This document shows, in pieces, positions 1 to 8,755 of a stretch of DNA of 64,000 nucleotides. The position numbers and the translations under genes are program-made. Each line of letters begins with the position of its first letter. Position 1 is the first letter of the stretch. Source of the stretch: Polyangiaceae bacterium (lineage in GTDB: Bacteria > Myxococcota_A > Polyangia > Polyangiales > Polyangiaceae); the NCBI GenBank assembly GCA_016712345.1, contig JADJRH010000001.1, positions 1,054,001 to 1,118,000 of the forward strand, written 5' to 3'. Below the pieces are notes generated by a model that saw only the letters and a program-made list of their open reading frames with translations, had not been told where the DNA came from and searched no databases.

Positions 1-724
1 AAGCTGGCGCACCAGCTCATTCGAGCTGGTGGATAACCAGTAAGGCTTCACCTCGGCCTCACCCGAGTCTAGGTAACACAAGATCGACCACGGATTATAG
101 ATAACTTCACCCCCAGAGACATAGCCGTTATACCATGACCGAACAGTTGTCAGATGGTTAAGTTGACCATTTCGCTCAAGGAGGGAAATAACCTCGGATT
201 CGGTAAATCCAAAACAGGTATGAAACGGTTTTGCCAGCAGGCTGTAAACGGCAAGGTTGTTGAGACCTGAAAAAAGATTTTCTTTTGCAACGCGGAGAAT
301 GCCTGTGACAACCGCAAATTGCACGTGAGGATTGCTCTTTAATACCGCCCCGAGAAGGTTTCGAATCACGTCCATCACTTCGTCGGAATATCCATGAAGG
401 TATCCGGCGTGCAGCGGTTCATCGTATTCATCAATCAGCACCACAACGCGCTCACCGGTAGCGACCGAAAGGTGGCGACTCAGGTCGAAGAGCGCCCGTT
501 CGTACACGGCTCTATCGGCGGTGCGCTCAACAATTTGTTGGTATCGAGTGCGCTCAGCCGGGTGGAGATTTGCAGCATCGAGAATTGCGCGGTGCTCAAT
601 GTATAGATCGATAATTTTCTCTTGCAGAATCGACCAAAAGTCCTCAAACCTCTTTGCGCGGGTCCAGTCCCAGCTCGCGCAACCGGCGAAAGTCGTCGAC
701 ACCAAGGGGAATACGCGTCGCCAT
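1..724 (-). pseudogene. AAA-ATPase-like / PD-(D/E)XK family protein, broken and cut by window edge
   Basis: Reads right to left and runs off the left edge. It opens with ATG at 724 and the family's N-terminal signature (RIPLGVDDFRRLRELGLD), then hits TGA at 646-644. The protein resumes in another frame (AKRFEDFWSILQEKI), followed by the Walker B-like segment VVVLIDEYDEPL near 440-410 and family C-terminal text such as FTESEV and SWYNGY. The part between, which in this family carries YVDKT, the P-loop and the RPRRFGKT motif, is missing. I therefore read it as an internal deletion with frameshift. The family (AAA-ATPase_like, Pfam PF09820) is common in accessory DNA and its role is poorly known. 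Family assignment is confident; loss of function follows from the missing Walker A. Confidence 0.75.
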
Positions 725-803
725 AACCGCGAAGCGACCTTAAACGCTTCAGGTGAGAATGTCCACCTCGCCGTGCGGATGCGACGTTTGCTCAACCGGG
801 CAA

Positions 804-1721
804 TCAGGGTGATTGTTTACCCTCTTCAACCACCTTAAATTCAACCCGTCGATTTATTTCGCGGTTTTTTGGGTCGGCCTCATCTACCCTGGGCCTTGTA
901 GAGCCGTACCCCAGAATCACCAGGCGCGAGGCACCTACCCCTTTTTGAGTTAGGTACGTTTTTACCGCTTCGGCCCGTTTTTCGCTGAGTTTTTGGGCGT
1001 TTTTTTCATCACGCGACGCGTGACCCTGAATTTCTACCCTGGTGAGTTTTGGTTGTTCAAGAAGAATCTTGGCGATCTCTTCGAGCAATACCACGCTCGA
1101 TTTTGGGATGGTTGTGGAGTTGACCGCAAACATCGCGTTTTGAACAATCACAATGTCACCCATTGTGAACGGTGAGCATACGAAAGGACAGCCGTTCTTA
1201 GCCGGTTCGGACTGAGCGGCGCCGGGCTGCGTTGGACACGCGTCCTCCGAGTCGATAATTTGATCGCCGTCAGAATCGACAGGCGGCGGACTCACCGGTG
1301 GAAGGGTAGACTCCGCCGAGGCAACCGCCATGACGGGTGAACGCGCGGGCGGCGGCGGTGGTGGCGGCTCGGGAGGAAGGGGAGGTTCACACCCGGAGGC
1401 CGCCAACATCAGCGTCGCGACGGCAGCGAATTGAAGAGCCGAACCTGACATCCACCTTGGCAGCTTTTCTACAGAGGAAGAGTTAGATTCAACTTTGGCG
1501 TTTTCATCCGCAAACACCGTTGAACCGTCAGGTGCAAAAGCCACTCTACCGCACAACCCGGCGTCACCCAACAACGCGACCAACCCTTTTGCGCGCCCCT
1601 CTGTGACGTTGGTAAAGTTAACCACGCGGCGATTGCACTGTTCACAGTGTTTTCCAAAAACCACTGGTTTCATGGCGGCCCAATCGGCGGAACACGGGGT
1701 TACAACGCGGAGTTGAAACAT
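804..1721 (-). CDS. OmpA-family protein with N-terminal cysteine domain and thrombospondin type-3 repeat
   Basis: 305 residues. Residues 8-60 form a small Cys domain (TPC, then CEQC at 26-29 and CGR at 57) with the layout PCxxxW-xxM-GxxCxxC-VxxFT known from many Bacteroidota proteins. Residues about 94-110 are a hydrophobic segment ending in a lipobox-like LAASGC (Cys111). A Pro-rich linker, a Ca-binding type-3 repeat (DSDGDQIIDSEDACP, about 150-165) and a C-terminal OmpA peptidoglycan-binding domain follow (about 195-300, with VEIQGHAS and NREINRRVEF). The C-terminus should be periplasmic and bind peptidoglycan. The N-terminal domain is cytoplasmic if the hydrophobic segment anchors with N inside. 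Whether Cys111 is lipidated is unclear, because it is far from the N-terminus. The gene stands alone between a pseudogene and a repeat cluster. Confidence 0.85.
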   Translation of the reverse strand: MFQLRVVTPCSADWAAMKPVVFGKHCEQCNRRVVNFTNVTEGRAKGLVALLGDAGLCGRVAFAPDGSTVFADENAKVESNSSSVEKLPRWMSGSALQFAAVATLMLAASGCEPPLPPEPPPPPPPARSPVMAVASAESTLPPVSPPPVDSDGDQIIDSEDACPTQPGAAQSEPAKNGCPFVCSPFTMGDIVIVQNAMFAVNSTTIPKSSVVLLEEIAKILLEQPKLTRVEIQGHASRDEKNAQKLSEKRAEAVKTYLTQKGVGASRLVILGYGSTRPRVDEADPKNREINRRVEFKVVEEGKQSP

Positions 1722-1775
1722 TGAACTTATATTCTACTCCCAAACTCCCAAACGATCGAGGCGAAGCGTGCAGCG

Positions 1776-1856
1776 CTAGTGCACCGATTCCGTAGAACTG
1801 ATGGGTTCAGATGAATTGCAGCAAGGGTTCGTTGCTTTATCAACTCGGTGCACTAG
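1776..1856. repeat. CTAG-ended palindrome (family R2, left palindrome)
   Basis: Perfect 12-bp terminal inverted repeats CTAGTGCACCGA / TCGGTGCACTAG enclose about 57 bp. It is the first half of a composite element that continues to 1979. Confidence 0.8.
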
Positions 1857-1907
1857 GGCCGCGCCTGCGCGGCCGGGGTGTGGGGCGAATGCCCCACGGA
1901 AACAAAA
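1857..1907. repeat. R2 middle module (two GC hairpins)
   Basis: Two small hairpins (GGCCGCGC/GCGCGGCC and GGGGC/GCCCC) joined by GGGGTGTGGGG and ending in ACAAAA. The same module lies between the palindromes of the other R2 copies (near 12476, 27030 and 44375). Confidence 0.75.
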
Positions 1908-1979
1908 CTAGTACCGCGATTTCGAGCGCTGCGAAGCAGCGGCAATCAACCCATCGGGTTGATTGAATCGCGGTACTAG
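1908..1979. repeat. CTAG-ended palindrome (family R2, right palindrome)
   Basis: Perfect 13-bp ends CTAGTACCGCGAT / ATCGCGGTACTAG around an inner GGTTGAT-type hairpin. With 1776-1907 it forms one composite element. No gene is visible in 1722-2104; the stretch from 1980 to 2104 otherwise shows nothing recognisable. Confidence 0.8.
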
Positions 1980-2104
1980 ATACATATTTGCGCAGCGAAA
2001 GCGCGACCCGTTCAGACCCCCGCGGTTAGCCACCTTTTTTGTGCAACTGGGCCTTGCGCCACAAAGAACTTGTTTTTGACCCTCTTCCGCGGCATTTTGC
2101 CGCC

Positions 2105-3430
2105 ATGGCTCGCGCCAAAGACCTGCAAGAAGCCTACAAGCTGCTCGACCCAAGACCGCTTGACTTTTCAAATCCGGCGCCAACTGGCCGAGATGTTGCA
2201 AAAGACCCGGCATTTTATGCTCCTACGCCTGACGTGGATGACGGCGGGACAACATTGCCGGGCCCGGTAGAAATGTTGCTGCGCGCACTCCTTGTGGGCG
2301 GGCCCGAGACTAAAATGTTTCTATCGGGTCACGTTGGTAGTGGAAAAAGCACCGAGTTGAGCCGCCTCGCTGTGGATCCTCGGGTTCAAAAGAAGCTGAC
2401 TGTTGTTTCGTTTCGAATTGAAGAGCATGAGTGGGCCATCATTGATTCTACTCAACTACTGTTTCGACTTGCTGGCGAGCTATTTGCCAAGTTCAAAGAC
2501 GGCCTATTGAAGATGAAGCGATGGCGAGAAATTCTTGGTTCGCTCAACGATCGATTGTTTGAAAAAGTCGGACTTCGCGCCGAGGAAGGGGCAACGAGTT
2601 TGGAGTTTGACTTGTTGATAGCCAAGGTCCGCACCGAACTAAAACTCAGCGAACGAGTGCGACAACAGTTTCGCAGCTTTGGCGAGACAAACTCTACCAT
2701 TTTACAAGACTTTATTAAGGCCCTTGTTGATGACATTGGCAATCATCTGGCCGAAACGGGTCAGCCCGACGGATTGTTGGTACTGGTCGATGACTTAGAC
2801 AAGGTTCGCGGTGTAGATTCACAACGCGAATTGTTTGAAACCAACTTGAATGTGCTTCTGACTCCACCAATGCGAATTGTGTACACTCTACCCACGGGTG
2901 TAACGTTTGGGGCCAATCGCTTGGATGTCCGGGCCAATACACAGCACTTCTATCCCATTCGCGTGCTGCATCAGGCGCCAAAAGACTACAATCCCGAAGA
3001 TGCGGTCAAACCGGATCGCCTCGCATTTTTCGAGAGTCTCATTTCGCGCCGCGTGGAGGACAACCTTATTCAGGTGGATGCCATTCATCTTGCCGCCGCC
3101 TACTCCGGTGGCGTTTTGCGCGAGTTTTTTCGGCTGCTTCGCGACGGCATTTTGATTGCCGATTACCAAAACGTTGCGTCACTCGACGGTAAGATTATGC
3201 GATACGCGATCAAGAACGCACAGCGGACCGAAACACTGGGTCTTTACGGGCCTGATTACGAAGCGCTGGCCCACGTGCATCGAACCAACCAATTGCGCTC
3301 GCCGGCAGATCGGACCTATTTAGACCAGGCTCGCATTCTAGAGTGTTACAACGGTTCGGTTTGGTTTGAGGCAAACCCCCTCATATGGCCTTTCCTGAAA
3401 GATCGGGAAGCCGATGGAACAAATACCTGA
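2105..3430 (+). CDS. P-loop ATPase of a two-gene ATPase/TPR module
   Basis: 441 residues from ATG 2105 (MARAKDLQEAYKLLDPRPLD). An in-frame TTG at 2039 would add 22 unlikely-looking residues. Walker A is GHVGSGKST (75-83, Lys81) and Walker B is LLVLVDDLDK near 225-232. The N-terminal motif around RPLDFSNPA...DPAFYAPTP, which precedes the P-loop, is rich in Pro and Asp. No signal peptide or membrane segment is seen, so the protein is probably cytosolic. The last 17 bp overlap the start of the next gene, so the two are translated together. Overall this resembles KAP/STAND-type signalling or conflict ATPases, but I cannot name the family. It lies between repeat clusters, which fits accessory DNA. 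Partner and trigger are unknown. Confidence 0.75.
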   Translation: MARAKDLQEAYKLLDPRPLDFSNPAPTGRDVAKDPAFYAPTPDVDDGGTTLPGPVEMLLRALLVGGPETKMFLSGHVGSGKSTELSRLAVDPRVQKKLTVVSFRIEEHEWAIIDSTQLLFRLAGELFAKFKDGLLKMKRWREILGSLNDRLFEKVGLRAEEGATSLEFDLLIAKVRTELKLSERVRQQFRSFGETNSTILQDFIKALVDDIGNHLAETGQPDGLLVLVDDLDKVRGVDSQRELFETNLNVLLTPPMRIVYTLPTGVTFGANRLDVRANTQHFYPIRVLHQAPKDYNPEDAVKPDRLAFFESLISRRVEDNLIQVDAIHLAAAYSGGVLREFFRLLRDGILIADYQNVASLDGKIMRYAIKNAQRTETLGLYGPDYEALAHVHRTNQLRSPADRTYLDQARILECYNGSVWFEANPLIWPFLKDREADGTNT

Positions 3431-5582
3431 CAGTCAACTTCGCGTTTCAGAACTCGAAGCGCTAAAAAAGGCGGCACAGATCCTCGCGCGCGGCCCGGCG
3501 TTCGTGGTGATTGTCTGCGCTCCCGATTTGACTATTCAGGCTCGAAACGAATTACAAGGGATGTTGGGCAGAAGTCTTACCGCGGCACCTGTCGAATCTA
3601 ACGAAGAAATGTTGGATCGGCTGATTCAAGCTGCCCAATCGCCTGAGGGTAGTGCCCCCGTTGTTCTAACCATCGAAGGCGACCTGAAAAAACCAATCAC
3701 CACTCTGAATTTACACAGAGAAAAAGTGCTCGCCGGTGCACCTGTCATCTTGTGGCTGCGTGATGTTGATGAGCTGAATGTGCTGCGCCAAGTCGCTCCT
3801 GACACGTTCTCGTTTCGAAACACATTGGTGATTGTCGAGGGTGACGGTGGAGCCATTATCAAATCTTCTGCGGAGGAACCTGACAGTTTAGTCAGCGCTC
3901 GCAGGAAGGTGAAACGAGCTAAAACAGCGCTCGAAAAAGCTCAGGCGGCGCTAACGTATGTTCAAGAACTACGGCAGGTCGGGCAGGTCGGCGAAAGCCT
4001 GCAAGTTGCCGAGGAGTGTCTGGCCCAATTGGGAACGGCCCGTTTAGAAGAAGAAGAACAAGCCGTTCGTGTTCACCTGCTGTTGGCGGCCTCCGATTCT
4101 GCCGGCATGGCGGGCTTTACATGCCGTCGATGGGCGTTTCAACGGTCCGTGGTGGAAGAATCGCAGCAATTGCCTCTGGCGCGCGGTTTGAGCGTTCTTT
4201 TAAGAGGGCGCGCAGCTCTGCCAGGACCATTTGCCCGCGACTTGAAAGCAAACCGTCTAGCGCTGGACGAGGCGCGCCGTTGGGGTGCACCTCCCGACGT
4301 GCATTCCGCGATTCTAAACCATGCGGCGTTTCTTGAAATTCAACTTGGAAATCTACCCAGGGCCACCCAGATTCTGCAACAGGCTGAACCGCTCTTGAAG
4401 TTTCAGGAGATCTATAATCGCGCGGTGCACGGACAAGCAGTAGCTCGAATTGCCGCCATGAAGGGGCAATTTGCGGCTTCCATGGCGACGCTGCAAAACT
4501 TGTCAAAAGAGCTAAGTATGAGCGGGAAAAGCGCCCTTTTTCTTCATCGGGATCTGACTTGGAATTGGTTTTACCAAGGGGAGCTGCGCGTCGCCGAAGC
4601 TCGTCTTTACGAACTGGCGCTGAACAATCCAAGTGATGCTGAGCGGCTCTTTCTCGAATGCCTTGTTGCTTCTGCCACAGGTCAATGGCGCGACGGTTTA
4701 GTCAAAGTGCGTTCCGCGTTAAAAAAAAGCGCCACCGAAAAACGAGATGGGGACCATTTGGCGCTTTGTAAGGCGCTTCATTGGCTTGTTTCAGCGCTCG
4801 TGGAAGCGGGTCAACTAGCCATTTCTAACCTGTCAGAATGGGTAGAACTCGTCGATGGGGCGCAGGAAGAGTCGTTTACCATGACCGCGCCCGATGCTCC
4901 GCCTTGGTATGGCGTTGAATTTCGGCTTCTACGGGCGCAACTGCGGGCGCTCGATCCACGTCGAGTCGCGGCAGCCAAGGTGCTTGCCCAAGAAGCCTTC
5001 GAAGATGCGAAACGTACCTATCCCGACCTAACTCCCCAAAACGGTCATCTCTTGGCAGGTTACCTGGTAAAATTGGATGAACCTGACAACGCTCTTCAAG
5101 TTCTTTCAGAGGTGGAACCAATGGCCAGGTCCAATGGAATGTTGAAGGATCTGGCCGCCATTCAGGTTACTCGAATTCAGGCGCTTGTGCAAAAACAGGC
5201 GCCGTCCTCTGAAGCTCGAACGGCGTTGGAGACCCTGCGAGGCGTGCTGCGCGAGATGGATTCACCACGTTATGCTGGGGAGTACCTTCTCGGGCTTGCG
5301 ATTTCGCTCCCGGGTGGTTGTACCGAACCGGACGTCATTGTTCTTTCGCAGGAAGCAGCGCTCACATTTTTTGATCTACCCATGCCTGAGAACGAAGCGC
5401 GGGCTTATGAGTGTATTGGCGACGCTTGGAGCGCTCGGGCCAACCAGTCAGGCGACCCCACCTACCATGCGGAAGCTGCCCGGTATTACAATATCGCTCT
5501 AAAACGACTCAAACAGTTTGGGTTTGGCCTACGCATACCACTGCTGGAAAAGAAGCTTGCTATCTGCGGCGGGCAGAGTTGA
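3414..5582 (+). CDS. TPR-type repeat protein with an N-terminal alpha/beta domain, partner of the upstream ATPase
   Basis: 722 residues, starting at ATG 3414 inside the end of the ATPase gene. Residues about 25-145 look like an alpha/beta domain: FVVIVCAPDL, VVLTIEGDLKKP, then LNLHRE, VILWLRDVDE and APDTFSFRN. The last three resemble a LN..RE / W L / APDxxSxR block seen next to STAND ATPases in bacteria (from memory, not searched). The remainder is helical and reads as degenerate TPR repeats (for example EESLQVAEECLAQLG, NLPRATQILQQAEPL, RVAEARLYELALNNP, DPTYHAEAARYYNIAL). No membrane segment or enzyme motif was seen. The tight overlap suggests a complex in which this protein senses or scaffolds and the ATPase switches. 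Confidence 0.7.
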   Translation: MEQIPDSQLRVSELEALKKAAQILARGPAFVVIVCAPDLTIQARNELQGMLGRSLTAAPVESNEEMLDRLIQAAQSPEGSAPVVLTIEGDLKKPITTLNLHREKVLAGAPVILWLRDVDELNVLRQVAPDTFSFRNTLVIVEGDGGAIIKSSAEEPDSLVSARRKVKRAKTALEKAQAALTYVQELRQVGQVGESLQVAEECLAQLGTARLEEEEQAVRVHLLLAASDSAGMAGFTCRRWAFQRSVVEESQQLPLARGLSVLLRGRAALPGPFARDLKANRLALDEARRWGAPPDVHSAILNHAAFLEIQLGNLPRATQILQQAEPLLKFQEIYNRAVHGQAVARIAAMKGQFAASMATLQNLSKELSMSGKSALFLHRDLTWNWFYQGELRVAEARLYELALNNPSDAERLFLECLVASATGQWRDGLVKVRSALKKSATEKRDGDHLALCKALHWLVSALVEAGQLAISNLSEWVELVDGAQEESFTMTAPDAPPWYGVEFRLLRAQLRALDPRRVAAAKVLAQEAFEDAKRTYPDLTPQNGHLLAGYLVKLDEPDNALQVLSEVEPMARSNGMLKDLAAIQVTRIQALVQKQAPSSEARTALETLRGVLREMDSPRYAGEYLLGLAISLPGGCTEPDVIVLSQEAALTFFDLPMPENEARAYECIGDAWSARANQSGDPTYHAEAARYYNIALKRLKQFGFGLRIPLLEKKLAICGGQS

Positions 5583-5680
5583 CCGTGTACACAATCACCC
5601 GGCAGCGGTAGATGTTCTCATCTGTCAGGGCACAAATGTGGCGCGCGAGGGTAGGTGGCACGCATCTGGATGGGTAGATT

Positions 5681-7564
5681 TTATACAGCCGCGGAGGATA
5701 CCTGCGTCAGCAGGTCTTGAATGCGGCGAACCAGGGTGGCGGGATCTTCCACAACACCTTCGGCCAAGAGCGCTTGGTCAAAGAGCAGTTGTGACCAGGT
5801 TTTTACGCGTTCTGAGTCGGGTTCTTTGGCGGCGAGGGCGGCCAGATTTTTGATAATGGGATGGGTAGGATTGAGTTCTAAAATGCGTTTTCGCTCGGTG
5901 GATTCTTGGTCAACCATGCGAAGAATGCGCTCCATATTCGCGCCGGGATCGCCCTGGTCACTCACCAGGCAACTGGCGCTGTCGGTGAGGCGTTTTGAAA
6001 GGCGAACGTCTTTTACCTTGTCGCCGAGAGCACCTTTTACCGCCACCACGGCGGAGGCAACCATTTCTTCTTTGGGAGCGTCGGGTTCTGCCCCCAAGTC
6101 GATATCACCGTGGGCGACACTTCGGAGGGTTTTCTTTTCAAACTCGGTAACAGAGCGAACAAACCACTCATCAATGGGGTCAATCATAAAGAGCACGTCA
6201 TAACCGCGCTTTTTGAAGGCTTCGAGATGGGGGCTGTGCTCCACACCTTTGCGGCCGGGGCCGGTAACGTAATAGATATCTTTTTGACCTTCAGGCATTG
6301 CCTCAACGTATTGTTTCAGGCTGATAAGCTTGCCTGCTTCGGTTTTCATTGATTCAAACCGGCAGAGTTCGGCAATGGCATCTTTATGCCTATACTCCAT
6401 GGTGGTGCCTTCTTTGAGCACCCTGCCAAACTCGCCCCAAAACTTGGTGTATTTTTCGGGCTCGTTTTCAGCGGTATCTTTGAGCACTTTGAGCGTTTGT
6501 TTCACGATCTGCTGCTCAATGGTTTTGAGCGTTCGGTTTTCTTGCAACATTTCGCGTGAAACGTTGAGGCTCAAGTCTTCAGAATCAACAACGCCGCGCA
6601 AAAACCGAAGCCACGGGGGCGTGAGTTTATCGGTGTCTTCGATAATCAATACGCGTTTCGCATAGAGGCGAAGACCGCGACGTTCTTTATGGAAGAGGTC
6701 AAAAGGCGCCTTTTCAGGCACGTACAGCAGCGCGTGGTATTGAACGGGCGCGTCAACAGAGTTGTGAATGGTCATGAGCGGCTTTTCGCCGTCCATGCCT
6801 TCTGTCACATGGTGAAAGAAGTCGGCGTGATCTTCATCGGTCACTTGAGACTTTGGAAGAGCCCAAATCGCGCGCGATCGATTGGCTTGTTCGTCATTTA
6901 CAAAAATGGGGAAGTGAACGAAGTCTGAATATTTGCGGACAATGTCTTTGGCCCGATAGGCCTTTGTGTACTCACGCGCGTCGTCTTTAAGGTGGAGTGT
7001 AATCACCGTGCCGGGTGTTTCTTTATCACCTGGCAAAACGGTGAATGTGCCACTCCCCGAGGAGCGCCAAAGTACCGCCTCGGCCCCCGGCAACATGCTT
7101 TTGGTGGACACGTCCACGCGGGAAGCAACCATAAACGCCGCATAAAAACCCACGCCAAATTGGCCGATTAAATTGGCGCTGTTTTGTGGGTCTTTTTTCA
7201 TTGCGTCGGCGTGCGACTTTAAAAACTCCATTGTTCCGCTTTTGGCAATGGTGCCGAGGTTATGAATGACCTCGTCGCGCGTCATGCCAATGCCGTTGTC
7301 GGTAATGGTCAGTGTGCGGGCGTCGTCGTCGAGCTTGATTTCAATTTTGGGCTCACCCGCCTGCTCGGTGATGTCTTTGCGCGTGAGTGCGAGGTACCGG
7401 GCTTTGTCGAGCGCATCGGACGCGTTCGAAATCAATTCGCGCAGAAAGACTTCTTGGTTGGCGTAGAGCGAGTTGATGACGAGGGCGAGGATTTGTTGGA
7501 CTTCAGCTTGAAACGGAAGCTCGGTGGCTCCGCCGCTGGGGTTATTTTCAGGTTCGGTACTCAT
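5681..7564 (-). CDS. htpG: Molecular chaperone HtpG (Hsp90)
   Basis: 627 residues from ATG 7564 (MSTEPENNPSGG), a normal HtpG length. The GHKL ATPase domain shows ELISNASDALDK, DNGIGM, GTIAKSG and GQFGVGFYAAF. The middle domain has LYAKRVLI and the start of the C-terminal part has LNVSREMLQ. The protein is a cytosolic ATP-dependent chaperone. An open frame extends upstream to 7654, but its sequence does not look like Hsp90, and ATG 7564 is preceded by a GAGAGA-like ribosome site. It stands alone, convergent with the TPR gene and divergent from the sigma factor. I saw no convincing heat-shock promoter or CIRCE element upstream. Confidence 0.97.
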   Translation of the reverse strand: MSTEPENNPSGGATELPFQAEVQQILALVINSLYANQEVFLRELISNASDALDKARYLALTRKDITEQAGEPKIEIKLDDDARTLTITDNGIGMTRDEVIHNLGTIAKSGTMEFLKSHADAMKKDPQNSANLIGQFGVGFYAAFMVASRVDVSTKSMLPGAEAVLWRSSGSGTFTVLPGDKETPGTVITLHLKDDAREYTKAYRAKDIVRKYSDFVHFPIFVNDEQANRSRAIWALPKSQVTDEDHADFFHHVTEGMDGEKPLMTIHNSVDAPVQYHALLYVPEKAPFDLFHKERRGLRLYAKRVLIIEDTDKLTPPWLRFLRGVVDSEDLSLNVSREMLQENRTLKTIEQQIVKQTLKVLKDTAENEPEKYTKFWGEFGRVLKEGTTMEYRHKDAIAELCRFESMKTEAGKLISLKQYVEAMPEGQKDIYYVTGPGRKGVEHSPHLEAFKKRGYDVLFMIDPIDEWFVRSVTEFEKKTLRSVAHGDIDLGAEPDAPKEEMVASAVVAVKGALGDKVKDVRLSKRLTDSASCLVSDQGDPGANMERILRMVDQESTERKRILELNPTHPIIKNLAALAAKEPDSERVKTWSQLLFDQALLAEGVVEDPATLVRRIQDLLTQVSSAAV

Positions 7565-7754
7565 GGCATATCTCTCGGCGATGCTTTGTGTACACACAAT
7601 GCCGGGCACGAACGCGTTCGGCCGACGGGGGCCAAATGTATCCGCCGGTGACAAACGGCAAGGGGGTTGTCCGCTGATTTGGCCGACGTTCGAGATGCTC
7701 GACGCTTCGAATGTTCGGAAGCGGCCAAACTTGGGGTAATGTCCTTCCGTTCCC

Positions 7755-8363
7755 TTGACCGAAGACCACGCCGAGGCTCAGTTCATCGCGCGCCTCGTGG
7801 CGCGTGACGAGGCCGCGTTCAACGAGCTTGTGCTCACGTACGAACGACGCGTGTACGGGCTCGTGTTTCGCATGCTGGGTCGACGCGACGAGGCCGAAGA
7901 CTTGGCGCAGGAAGTGTTCGTTCAAGTCTTCAAGGCGATCGATCAATTTCGAGGCGAATCAAAGCTCTCCACGTGGATTTACCGCATCGCGGTGAACCTC
8001 TGCAAAAACCGAACGAAGTATCTTTCGCGGCGTCACGCGGGTGAACAAGACGACATCGACGCGATGGCCGAACGTGTACCTTTGAGTGCCGCGCGCGCCG
8101 CGACGGTCGGCGACATGGGCCGCCCCGATGAACTTGTGGAGGGGATGCAACTCGAAGACATCGTGAAACGCGCGATCCAAAAGCTCGATCCGGAGTTTCG
8201 CGAGAGCTTGATTTTGGCGGATGTCGAAGACATGCCGTACGAAGAAATCGCTCAGATCATGAACGTTCCGGTGGGCACGGTGAAAAGCCGGATCCATCGC
8301 GCAAGGGCTCAACTCAAAGCGCTGGTTGAAAAATCGCTCGGCGAGAAGGTGAAGGGCCGATGA
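7755..8363 (+). CDS. ECF-type RNA polymerase sigma factor (RpoE-like)
   Basis: 202 residues. Region 2 is typical (YERRVYGLVFRMLGRRDEAEDLAQEVFVQVF, then STWIYRIAVNLCKN), and region 4 carries YEEIAQIMNVPVGTVKSRIHRARAQL. A stop at 7737-7739 in this frame leaves TTG 7755 as the only start that keeps region 2 intact, so a TTG start is proposed. The ATGA overlap at 8360-8363 couples it to a small membrane protein that may restrain it. It would direct transcription of an unknown envelope or stress regulon. Confidence 0.93.
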   Translation: MTEDHAEAQFIARLVARDEAAFNELVLTYERRVYGLVFRMLGRRDEAEDLAQEVFVQVFKAIDQFRGESKLSTWIYRIAVNLCKNRTKYLSRRHAGEQDDIDAMAERVPLSAARAATVGDMGRPDELVEGMQLEDIVKRAIQKLDPEFRESLILADVEDMPYEEIAQIMNVPVGTVKSRIHRARAQLKALVEKSLGEKVKGR

Positions 8364-8725
8364 GCGACAAAGCCGATCGCCGTGAGAGCGAAGAACCTAC
8401 AAAAGAAGTGCAATCGCCGCCTGCGGAAAACGCCGAAGACTTCCCCGAAGATGAGGGTGCCGTGTCGCTCGATGAAGTGGACGTGCGGGATCTTCTGCGT
8501 TCGGCGCTTGAACCGCCGCCCCCCAAACCAAAGCAGCAAACCGCTCTTTTAAAGGGCGTTCAACATCGTCTGCGGGTGCGTTCAAAAGGGAAATTTTATG
8601 CCGACGGATGGAGTACATCTAAGTCGCCGCGCTCGACGTACCTCGTTACGAGCATTTTTATGTTGCTCCTGATCGCGTTTATTTTTTTGGTGCTGATCCC
8701 GTGGTCCAATGGAGCGTTGCCGTGA
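8360..8725 (+). CDS. Small single-pass membrane protein, candidate anti-sigma factor
   Basis: 121 residues, start overlapping the sigma-factor stop (ATGA). The N-terminal 95 residues are acidic and Pro-rich (EDFPEDEGAVSLDEVDVRDLLRS). One transmembrane helix (YLVTSIFMLLLIAFIFLVLI, about 93-112) is followed by a few residues, giving N-in topology. No ZAS zinc motif (HxxxCxxC) is present, so this is not a classical anti-sigma factor. The role is inferred only from coupling to the sigma gene and from the topology. Confidence 0.7.
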   Translation: MSDKADRRESEEPTKEVQSPPAENAEDFPEDEGAVSLDEVDVRDLLRSALEPPPPKPKQQTALLKGVQHRLRVRSKGKFYADGWSTSKSPRSTYLVTSIFMLLLIAFIFLVLIPWSNGALP

Positions 8726-8755
8726 ACCATTACGGCGCCTAGATCCGCCTCGCTC

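Noticed and set aside
7565..7660. Heat-shock promoter or CIRCE element before htpG
   Set aside because: No convincing sigma-32 or CTAGCACTC-type inverted repeat could be read; only weak boxes with poor spacing.
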